The notes under the pieces: model-generated | The model's database searches: none | What the model was told of the DNA's origin: nothing | The model's input: the letters and a program-made list of their open reading frames with translations, nothing else | Assembly (NCBI RefSeq): GCF_014489555.1 | Contig: NZ_CP060784.1 | Span: 2,356,001-2,420,000 of the forward strand | Direction of reading: 5' to 3' | Source of the DNA: Hymenobacter qilianensis | Lineage (GTDB): Bacteria > Bacteroidota > Bacteroidia > Cytophagales > Hymenobacteraceae | DNA length: 64,000 nucleotides | Made by a program: the position numbers and the translations under genes | Shown here: in pieces, positions 1 to 7,091 of the stretch | Layout: each line of letters begins with the position of its first letter | Numbering within the stretch: position 1 is the stretch's first letter

Positions 1-315
1 TTCCGCACGCCTACTTTAGCCGAAGACTTGGCGCAGGGTTGTTGGCTGGTGGCACAGCATAATGCGACGGGCATCTACAATATCAGTAGCAGCGAACTGC
101 TGACGCCCTACCAGATGGCCTTGCAGGTGGCCGATTATTTTGCACTCGATAAGTCGCTGATTGTAAAAGCCGATGGCCGTACGTTTACGCAGCCGGCCAA
201 GCGTCCTCCGCGCACGGGCTTCATCATTACCAAAGCCCAACGCGACCTAGGCTACAAGCCACACACCTTTCAGGAAGGAATAGCCTTGCTGGCCCGCCAA
301 ACGGGAGAGGCATAA
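1..315 (+). CDS. Sugar-nucleotide reductase/epimerase, C-terminal part
   Basis: The frame is open from the first base of the window, so the start lies upstream; it ends in TAA. The visible 104 residues look like the substrate-binding end of an extended short-chain dehydrogenase of the RmlD (dTDP-4-dehydrorhamnose reductase) type: a segment reading GIYNISSSE, then a helix with TPYQMALQVADYF, then a PKR-like stretch (AKRPPRTGFI) and a closing amphipathic helix after LGYKP. The Rossmann NAD(P)-binding part is outside the window, so the exact substrate cannot be given. It is followed directly by a strong intrinsic terminator, so it is the last gene of its transcript. Family assignment is moderate; dTDP-rhamnose specificity is a guess. 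Confidence 0.7.
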   Translation, partial: FRTPTLAEDLAQGCWLVAQHNATGIYNISSSELLTPYQMALQVADYFALDKSLIVKADGRTFTQPAKRPPRTGFIITKAQRDLGYKPHTFQEGIALLARQTGEA

Positions 316-319
316 ACGC

Positions 320-352
320 AAAAAACCCGCGGGCAGAACCTGCGGGTTTTTT
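320..352 (+). terminator. Intrinsic terminator of the reductase gene
   Basis: A run of A, a GC stem (CCCGC pairing with GCGGG) around a short loop, then TTTTTT, starting 5 bases after the stop codon. It can work in either direction. Confidence 0.8.
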
Positions 353-431
353 AACACACCTATTGCAACAACCTTTATTGTTTCGGCAGCGCCGCGAGCA
401 AATGCCGCGTGCCGAAACCATTTATTTTAAT

Positions 432-653
432 TTACCAATTGCCATCCGTTGCTGAGGCGACCATGCCTACAAGCAAATTGCCAACTATAACTGCCCGTCC
501 ACTGCGTAAAGCAGATTGTGCCACAGCATAGGGAACCAAGTCTCCATCAATAGTTTCAAAATCAGACATCTGCGGGGCCGATTGCCGCGCCATTTCTATC
601 AATAAGTAACGCAAAGCGTACCCCTGACGACGTTTCAAAAGTAAAGAGGGCAT
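432..653 (-). CDS. Small hypothetical protein ending in ATDGNW
   Basis: Up to 73 residues from ATG at 653; internal ATGs at 593 and 569 would give 53 or 45 residues. I do not recognise it. The shortest form is an acidic N-terminus (MSDFETIDGD), a middle part, a hydrophobic segment (VIVGNLLVGMVASA) and the tail TDGNW. The VASA-TDGNW arrangement resembles a signal-peptidase site that would free a five-residue peptide, and the tail shares W, D, G and N with the repeat unit of the peptide gene at 4920-5129 on the other side of the importer genes. This may be coincidence. No homology was tested, and the ORF could be spurious. Confidence 0.3.
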   Translation of the reverse strand: MPSLLLKRRQGYALRYLLIEMARQSAPQMSDFETIDGDLVPYAVAQSALRSGRAVIVGNLLVGMVASATDGNW

Positions 654-980
654 AAAATCTTAGATCAGGCAAGCGGAGTAAAAACCGGTAGCGCTTCCAG
701 GCGCTATCCGATCTTCGTTACAATAGTACGACCGCAACAGGCCTCGATGAAAGGAACACAAACCTGCTTTTGTGACTTGAACTATTTGAATATTTTTTAC
801 TTATTCTTCTTTATGCTATCGCTGATAATTGCTTGGTTGTAGCGATATCTGGCCTTTTATGAGGTTTTAATGAATTTGAGACTTTACAATTGGAGAATGA
901 TGCTACCAAGCCCCTTTTTGCTATATATCTTCCAGAAAGGAATAATTAGTCGCTTTTTGTGACATATGAAAAAATATATA
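654..980. other. Gene-free AT-rich stretch
   Basis: No open frame, RNA gene or convincing terminator is visible. It lies downstream of the permease gene ending at 981, where importer ATPase genes might have been expected; none are present. Confidence 0.6.
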
Positions 981-1983
981 TTATGCAGAAATTCTGTTAG
1001 TAGTGAGTTGGCGAAGCGCTAATGTGGTTCCGGCTAGTACAAAGGCAGGAAAAATAACCAGCCACCAAGCGGTCGGGTCAAGACGTGCGGCGGCTAAGGT
1101 GCGGCCCCAACTAGGCATTTCGGATGGCAGACCCACCCCGAGAAAGGAAAGTGTGGTTTCTAAACCAATGAGGGCGCTAAGGCTGAGAGGAAAGGCTGTG
1201 CGCACCGTTCGCCAAGCGTTTGGCAATGCATGGCGCCACAAAATTTGCCCCCCAGACAAGCCAATAGCCCTAGCTGATTCGATGTAGGGCAGAGCACGCA
1301 CCCTCAAAAGCTCTGCCCGAACCAAGTGAGCTGGTTCGGGCCAATAGGTAAAGGTCAAGAGCAAAAACAGGCCTGTCAAGGAAGAATCCAGCACGGCAGC
1401 TAACGCCAGAATAAGCACCAAACGAGGCACGGAAGCCAGCAACGATGCTGCCCCTAGTACCAGACGATCAGTCGGTAAAGGCCAAGAGCGCTGTAGCATA
1501 GGTATGCGCATCAGCGGCTTGCTCATGACGGTTGCTGCCGTTAAGACCAAAAGAAAGGGCCACCAAAGCTGAGTGAAACCAGAGGCTAATCCTACTGATC
1601 CCAGAAGCAGCAAACCCGTTATCAGCCAGTATATAATGGGAATACGAAGCCCGGAATTACCCCAGAAACCGGCTGCGCTGCCCAGAAAAGTGCCTAAAAC
1701 AGTTGCAGCAAAGGCTGCCGGCAAGCTCACCAATAACGCGGTGCGAGCTCCGTACACCAAAGCTGTTAACACATCGCGACCGAATCCATCAGTACCCAGC
1801 CAATGACGAGAAGGATTAACGCCATTGGGGGCCAAAATGGAGGCTGGCTTATATTGTTTAAGTCAACAGAATCGGGAGAAAAAGCCAGGGGAGCCACGGC
1901 GCCAGTAGGCCAACACTGGCTATCAGCAGCAGCCAGCCAATTGCAATTATCTGCACAGCAGAGCCCTTTCTGTGCAGTCTCAT
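981..1983 (-). pseudogene. Oligopeptide ABC transporter permease, DppC/OppC family (frame broken twice)
   Basis: Second inner-membrane permease of a peptide/nickel-type ABC importer. The ATG at 1983 overlaps the stop of the preceding permease (ATGA overlap), which fixes the start. The N-terminal helix (IIAIGWLLLIASVGLLAPWL) is in one frame; the rest, from NGVNPSRHWLGTDGFGRDV to the end, is in another (981-1835). The GTDGFGRD segment and the loop EsARAIGLSGGQILWRHALPNA are typical of OppC and its contact with the ATPase. Adding one C at the G4 run 1888-1891 and one at the G5 run 1827-1831 (plus-strand coordinates) gives a continuous 334-residue protein, normal for the family. I therefore regard the breaks as probable sequence errors; real inactivation cannot be excluded from the sequence alone. 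Confidence 0.8.
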
Positions 1984-3031
1984 GCCTGCAAGCGAATCCT
2001 CGGATCCGTCAGAAAGTACAGCATATCAGCTACAACAAGCCCAAGCAAGCGCATAACCGCTACCAGTAAAACGCCCCCCACAAGCACCGGAAAGTCATGC
2101 GCGGCGGCCGCGTCAGCCAGCAGCCGGCCCATACCAGGCAACGCAAAAATCACCTCTACTACCACGGCGCCTGCCACAAGTGCGGGCAGCAAATCGGTGA
2201 GTAAGGCAATGATTGGCAGCATCGCATTGCGCAAGGCATGCCGCGTAGCTACCTGATACCCCGAAAGTCCTTTGGCGCGAGCAGTCGTTGCATAATTAGC
2301 CCCCAATTCATGACGGAGAGCGTCGTAGAGCTGCACAACCAAGGAGGGCAGCTTCACTAAAACCAGACTAGCTAGCGGGAGCGCGCTATAGTACAGATAA
2401 GAGCCGATTTGAACGTTCCAGGGGCATTTTTGGTGGCTTGCTGGCCCATGCCATACGCCGGGAAAAGCGATATAAAATCAGGATTGGCAAGCAATAACAA
2501 TAACCCTAAGGCCACTACAAACAGCGGCAAGGCATCAATTCCATACAAAATACTGAGCAGCAAGGCCGGTCCACCGCACACGAGCCACAAGGCCAGAGCA
2601 ACCGATAGCAGGGTGGCTAGCAACGCAGCGCTGGTGGTCAGCGGCAACGTAAACCGCAGTGCCTCAGCTAAGACGGCTGTAACCGGTTGGCCGCTACGAT
2701 ATGATTGGCCCAAATCGCCTTGTACAGCGTTGCTAAGCCAACGATGGTATTGATTGTCAGTGCCATTCCATTGCCACACGGTACCGGTATTCGAATGGGT
2801 GCGGGAAAAGTAGAAAACAGGGCCCGCAAGCCCAAATCGTTGCTGTACCCGCAGAAGCGTAGCTTCCCGCTCGGCTGCGGTGATGCTCCGACTTCCCAAA
2901 CCTTTATCGGTTAAGGCTTGGCCTAATAAAACATCGGTAGGGAGCGTCCGGCTAAGCAGAAAAACAAGCGAAACAATGGCCCAAGTGGCTGGAATAGTGC
3001 GAAGAAGTCGGTACACAAGAAAACGCCCCAT
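1980..3031 (-). pseudogene. Oligopeptide ABC transporter permease, DppB/OppB family (frame broken once)
   Basis: First permease of the peptide importer, 7 bases downstream of the binding-protein gene. It starts MGRFLVYRLLRTIPATWAIV, a standard OppB N-terminal membrane segment, followed by a long periplasmic loop and further helices. The coupling loop (ANYATTARAKGLSGYQVATRHALRNA) lies in the second piece. The two frames (3031-2372 and 2357-1980) join if one base is restored at the TT of 2416-2417, giving a 350-residue protein of usual length reading APGNVQIGSYLYYSALPLASLVLVKL through the joint. Probably an intact gene with a sequencing deletion. No ATP-binding subunit is encoded nearby, so the transporter must borrow ATPases encoded elsewhere, or be non-functional. 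Confidence 0.82.
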
Positions 3032-3037
3032 GCTGAT

Positions 3038-4774
3038 TTAGCTTTCCGGCAGCGGTTCGATCGTTGTAATGTCGTAGCCCGGTCGTAGGCCCGATACGCG
3101 CAGATTGGTAAGACGTCGGTCTGCAGCCAGGCGGTAGCGATAAACAAACAGAACGACAATAGGACTCTCTGTTCGCATCATCACCTGAAACTTACGCAGC
3201 AGCTGTGCTTTCCGGGCGGGGTCTTCCTCGCGCACAATAGCTTTAATAAGCTTGTCACTGGCTGGCGTACCAAAGCGAGTAAAGTTGCTGATATCAATAC
3301 TCGAAGAGTGTAAGATAGGGCTGAAATCGTAGGCAAAGGGATTGCCCGACAGTGTACGCAGGTAGATGTCAAAGTCGCCGGCCCGTAGCTTACTTAGCAG
3401 CAGAGTTGATTCAGTTGGCCTCAACTGAATGGGAATGCCAATCTGGGCTGCGGCGTTGCGGAGCTGTAATGCGATGGTTTCGAAGGTCGCATCACCTGCC
3501 CGATAGGTAATAGTCAATTCCAGAGCTTGAATTTGCCCCCCAGCCGTAGGTCGTGTCCAGTTGCCTGCACCCTGCCGTGCCCAGTTTGCTTGCCTCAATA
3601 GTACTTCTGCCTGTTGGGGGGCAAAAGTGAGCAGAGGGAGGCTATCATTATACAACGCCTTTTCCTGTGGATTAATGAGCCCAACACTCGGATATGCCAT
3701 GCCATTTTGGGTGGCTTTTATGAGTGCTTGTATGTCAAATAAATAGTTTAGGGCCTGGCGGGTCAGTCGGTCGTTGAGCGGCGCCCGACTGGTGTTAAAT
3801 CCTGCCAGAACCATTTCGTAGGAATCGGCTGTGTAGAAGCGCAACGCTTGCTTGCCGTTCTCTGATGTACGAAGCCGGTCAAACTCGTTTGCGGGCACCA
3901 TTGGATACAGGTCTATGTCACCCCGCCGCAACGCCAGCAACGCTGTAGCATTATCAGGAATTATTTGAAAGTCAATCTGTTTTGGGACTGCTAATAATGG
4001 AGGCTGCCGTACGGACAGCTGGTCGGCCCACCAGTTTGTTTTACGGCGAAAGGTTAGCGCTTGCCCACTGCGCCAGGCTGTCAATTGATAAGGTCCTGAG
4101 CCAGGAAGATTCATCGGGTTCTTATCCAGATTAGCAGCGTTGTAGCGCCGCACAAAATCTGCTAGCACGGGGTATTGACTTAAAGAAACCGGAGCGGGCT
4201 GGGTCAGAACGGCTAAAGGAATGGTACGTAGCTCCCGTTTTGGATCTAATGCATACTCCGGGAGAATAGGATAATCACCGGAGTCATGTACATACTCAGG
4301 TGCACGCCCACGACATACAAGCGTAAATTGGCGTGCGTCGGTTGAGTCCAGCCGCACGTCCTGAATAAAGCTGAAACGGGTCCGGGCTGCTTCATTCGGC
4401 AAACCCGGAGAGTTCATTACTTTAAGGGTAAAGGCCACATCCTGAGCCACTATGGGCTGTCCATTATCCCATCTGGCAGCACTACGGAGCCGATACGTAA
4501 GCAGGGTGAGCGAGTCTTGGTGCTGCACTGCCGGCAGCTTTTCGGCCAGCCACGGTACCCACACCTGCTTTTGGTTGTCTACGGTCAGTAGGTTTTGGTA
4601 TAATAACCCAATGGCTTGATTAGCAAGATCATTAGGAATTATAAGTGGATTCAGGGACTCAGGGTCGCGCACCCACCGCACCCGAACCGCATCAGAAGAT
4701 GAGGCTTGCGGATTGCAAGCGGGCAACAAACCAATAAGAATATAGAGACCCAGCCCCCAGATTAGTCGCCGCAT
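3038..4774 (-). CDS. Peptide ABC transporter substrate-binding lipoprotein (family 5)
   Basis: A 578-residue DppA/OppA-like protein that would capture peptides in the periplasm and hand them to the two permeases encoded directly downstream. The N-terminus has a signal peptide and lipobox (LLPAC, Cys near residue 20), so it is lipid-anchored. Typical family features follow: VRWVRDPESLNPL near the N-terminus, then SAARWDNGQPIVAQDVAFTLK (the common WHDG-like region), and a C-terminal segment with RYRLAADRRLTNLRVSG. It opens a three-gene operon with 6-base and 4-base junctions. Upstream lies a strong inverted repeat (4802-4859) separating it from the repeat-peptide gene, which is transcribed in the same direction. 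The family also includes binders of nickel, heme or other small molecules, so peptide specificity is inferred. Confidence 0.88.
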   Translation of the reverse strand: MRRLIWGLGLYILIGLLPACNPQASSSDAVRVRWVRDPESLNPLIIPNDLANQAIGLLYQNLLTVDNQKQVWVPWLAEKLPAVQHQDSLTLLTYRLRSAARWDNGQPIVAQDVAFTLKVMNSPGLPNEAARTRFSFIQDVRLDSTDARQFTLVCRGRAPEYVHDSGDYPILPEYALDPKRELRTIPLAVLTQPAPVSLSQYPVLADFVRRYNAANLDKNPMNLPGSGPYQLTAWRSGQALTFRRKTNWWADQLSVRQPPLLAVPKQIDFQIIPDNATALLALRRGDIDLYPMVPANEFDRLRTSENGKQALRFYTADSYEMVLAGFNTSRAPLNDRLTRQALNYLFDIQALIKATQNGMAYPSVGLINPQEKALYNDSLPLLTFAPQQAEVLLRQANWARQGAGNWTRPTAGGQIQALELTITYRAGDATFETIALQLRNAAAQIGIPIQLRPTESTLLLSKLRAGDFDIYLRTLSGNPFAYDFSPILHSSSIDISNFTRFGTPASDKLIKAIVREEDPARKAQLLRKFQVMMRTESPIVVLFVYRYRLAADRRLTNLRVSGLRPGYDITTIEPLPES

Positions 4775-4801
4775 AAGCTAACAACCGCGTAGAAACGGCG
4801 C

Positions 4802-4859
4802 CGGGCAAGTTAGCTAAGATTCCCCAACTGGTGGAGATGTATCTTAGCTAACTTGCCCG
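4802..4859 (-). repeat. Perfect 19-bp inverted repeat between peptide gene and importer operon
   Basis: The arm CGGGCAAGTTAGCTAAGAT (4802-4820) is repeated as its exact reverse complement at 4841-4859, with a 20-base loop. There is no T tract on either side, so it is not a standard intrinsic terminator. It lies downstream of the peptide gene and 28 bases upstream of the binding-protein start, both on the minus strand. It could be an mRNA-stabilising or processing hairpin, an attenuator, or an operator for a dimeric regulator. Confidence 0.75.
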
Positions 4860-4919
4860 AAGCGTGTATGAAATGGTAGGTACAGTAGGTGCCTACCGAG
4901 CGTTTCTAGTATGTATAAA

Positions 4920-5129
4920 CTAGCGAGCGTTGCCGTCGCTCCAGCCGCTGCTGCCACCGTCAGCCGTCAGGTTGCCGTCGCTCCAGCCGCTGCTGCCGCC
5001 CTGAGTTGATGCGGAGATATTACCATCGCTCCAGCCGCTGCTGCCACCTTTTGTAGTTGCAGTTGTAGTAGTAGGAGAGGAAACTAGCGTAGCAAATTGA
5101 AGAAGGGCGAGAGCAAGTAATTCTAGCAT
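4920..5129 (-). CDS. Small secreted peptide with three GGSSGWSDGN repeats
   Basis: Sixty-nine residues from ATG at 5129 (a TTG at 5156 would add nine). Residues 1-18 form a hydrophobic helix (MLELLALALLQFATLVSS), plausibly a signal peptide or leader. A Thr-rich linker (PTTTTATTK) follows, then three exact copies of GGSSGWSDGN at about 28-37, 44-53 and 58-67, separated by ISASTQ and LTAD, ending AR. The DNA of the copies is also nearly identical. I do not recognise a family. Multi-copy short units behind a leader occur in secreted pheromone precursors and in multi-core ribosomally made modified peptides, but no modification enzyme is seen next door. It lies head-to-head with the 509-residue helical protein gene and upstream of the peptide importer. 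A weak -7-like element (CACATTTG) lies at about 5168-5175 on the minus strand. Confidence 0.6.
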   Translation of the reverse strand: MLELLALALLQFATLVSSPTTTTATTKGGSSGWSDGNISASTQGGSSGWSDGNLTADGGSSGWSDGNAR

Positions 5130-5156
5130 GGTGTCAGTTAGTTGTGAAGAGTTCAA

Positions 5157-5491
5157 GCATTGAACTACACAAATGTGAGGCGTTCGGGACAGATAAGAAA
5201 GGAAGATTAGGGCTAAAATATGACTAGGATATTATAAATATTAATTTGGGTGTAATTAATAATAAAAAACAAATCTACGCTTATTTATATTAATTTTTTT
5301 ATGCAATTGGCACTATGGACAGGGGGTTTATGGCAATTTTAGCATAAAATTAAGATATAGTTTAATTATGAACTAACTGTGCTCGGAGGCCAATTGCTAT
5401 GGGTAGGTTGCTTAATTTGGGAGCATAAATCACGGATCTTTGCCTCATTACTCACCAAGCCCATCTGACTTTCTAAAATTGTACTCTATCT
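5157..5491. promoter_or_regulatory. AT-rich divergent intergenic region
   Basis: Separates the minus-strand repeat-peptide gene from the plus-strand helical-protein gene. It is clearly richer in A and T than its surroundings (for example 5215-5360). For the plus-strand gene a near match to TAnnTTTG (GATCTTTG, about 5435-5442) lies some 50 bases before the ATG, with TTG about 25 bases upstream. No other structure was recognised. Confidence 0.4.
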
Positions 5492-7021
5492 ATGGAAGAC
5501 ATCAGTAATCTGGCTAAAATAATTATAGATAGAAGAGTTGGCATGCCTCCTCTAATTGATTTTAGCGCAAAATCGTCCTCCAATAAAGAAATTGATTTGG
5601 TGCAGATGCTGGGTGGTGAGCAACAGGCTACCCAGCTTCAGGTTGTTAAGGCGCTTTATACCAAGGTTAATTCCACCAATCAGGCTGCTTTCCGTAAGCT
5701 GAAGTCGAGAGTACAGAAGAAGCTGCTCAACCACTTATACTTCCTTGATCATACAGATCCCCGTCATCTGATCTCAAGGCGGTACGAGCTCCAATGCTTA
5801 GAGCTGTTTCATCAGGCAAATATATTGTTCAGAGAAAGTGAGTTTGAGCTGGCTGAACGGTTGGCGCGAAAGTGTCTGCGGCTGGCGCTGGATGGCGAGT
5901 TTACGCAGTATACAGTAATGAGTTTAGGCTTCCTGCGCGATTTGTATGCACAGTTAAGAAGGCCTACGCAATATCGTACGATTTCGGCTCAACTGGTTCA
6001 CTATCAGAATGTAGCAGTGGTAGAAGAGCAGGCCAAAAATGTGTACCTGGGCGTTCGGATGGAGCAGGCGCAAACGGTGCGTTCGCGGCGCGTATTGCTA
6101 AATGAGCTCTCTGAACACATCACCAAAATGGAGGCATTGCACCGCAAAATAAACACCTACAATACCTTCGAGTATGTGTATCGTTTGCAGTTGATGCGCG
6201 AGGAACTGTCAGGAAACTTTGAAGAAATCATTAAGATCACTGGCACCACGGAAGCTTTATTTGAAGAAGGTAAAGTCAACAAAAAGCGGTTTGACACCCG
6301 ATTTAATAAGTTTATCAGTGTGTGGGCGCATTTGCGGGGTCGTCAGGTAGAGCACGGACTACGGCTCGCGGAGGAATATATCAAAGACTTTCATCCTTCC
6401 TCAGCCAACTGGTTCTACTTCTTGGAGCATTATATGCTGCTGGCATTGCATGCCAAGGAGTACAGTAAAGCATACGAAATACTGCGTTTAGCGCGCAAAA
6501 ACCCCTACTACGGGAAGCAGCGCGCGGCGGCTATTCAGCGGTGGGACCTGTTTGAAGTGTATCTGCACTTCATTCAGCCCGAGGGAACTGCTCTGCGGCT
6601 ACAGTTCAGCCAGTTTATTCAAACCGTACCTGACTATAGCCGGGATAAGCAAGGCTATAACGTGGCCATTCTGGTGCTGCAGTTTCTGTATTATCTGCGG
6701 CAGCGTAATCTGGATGCGCTGCTTACCCGTCTGGAAGGGCTGCGTAAGTATGAGCAGAATCACTTGCGCGACCCGGCCACCTTGCGTAGTCAGCTCTTCT
6801 TTCGGCTGCTGCTGCTGACTGTGCGGGAAGATTTTGCCCCCCAGGCCTGCGAAAAGAAAGGCCAAAGTCTGCTCAACCGTTTGCGGGAAGCTCCGCAGCC
6901 TGGTGATGCGTACGCGGAAAGCGAAATCATTCCATACGAAGACCTCTGGGCCTTGACTCTCAATATCTTACGAGTTAATGCCGAGGCGCAGGCTGCCGAA
7001 GAGGCAGAACATGAGCGCTAA
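5492..7021 (+). CDS. Hypothetical helical-repeat (TPR-like) protein, 509 aa
   Basis: I do not recognise a named family. The protein is cytoplasmic by appearance (no signal peptide or membrane helix) and almost wholly alpha-helical. The N-terminal 60 residues include MLGGEQQATQLQVVKALYTK; residues about 60-100 (FRKLKSRVQKKLLNHLYFLD) are basic and amphipathic; the rest consists of paired helices reminiscent of tetratricopeptide solenoids, for example LFHQANILFRESEFELAERLARKCLRLAL and YSKAYEILRLARKNPYYGKQR. It ends in an Ala/Glu-rich tail. No helix-turn-helix domain is obvious. Its place head-to-head with a repeat-bearing secreted peptide and next to a peptide importer suggests, as inference only, a peptide-responsive or scaffolding role. 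Confidence 0.75.
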   Translation: MEDISNLAKIIIDRRVGMPPLIDFSAKSSSNKEIDLVQMLGGEQQATQLQVVKALYTKVNSTNQAAFRKLKSRVQKKLLNHLYFLDHTDPRHLISRRYELQCLELFHQANILFRESEFELAERLARKCLRLALDGEFTQYTVMSLGFLRDLYAQLRRPTQYRTISAQLVHYQNVAVVEEQAKNVYLGVRMEQAQTVRSRRVLLNELSEHITKMEALHRKINTYNTFEYVYRLQLMREELSGNFEEIIKITGTTEALFEEGKVNKKRFDTRFNKFISVWAHLRGRQVEHGLRLAEEYIKDFHPSSANWFYFLEHYMLLALHAKEYSKAYEILRLARKNPYYGKQRAAAIQRWDLFEVYLHFIQPEGTALRLQFSQFIQTVPDYSRDKQGYNVAILVLQFLYYLRQRNLDALLTRLEGLRKYEQNHLRDPATLRSQLFFRLLLLTVREDFAPQACEKKGQSLLNRLREAPQPGDAYAESEIIPYEDLWALTLNILRVNAEAQAAEEAEHER

Positions 7022-7037
7022 ACCCGCGTTAGGTCAT

Positions 7038-7074
7038 AAAAAAGCCCCCCAGCAGTGCACTGGGGGCTTTTTTT
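7038..7074. terminator. Bidirectional terminator, AGCCCCC family
   Basis: AAAAAAGCCCCCC, a short loop, then GGGGGC and a T run, between convergent genes ending at 7021 (+) and 7092 (-). The C arm has six bases and the G arm five. Confidence 0.88.
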
Positions 7075-7091
7075 AAGAGATTCCTGTCAGG

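Noticed and set aside
4920..5060. CRISPR-like repeats in the peptide gene
   Set aside because: Only three units, spacers of unequal length, all in one coding frame, and no cas genes.
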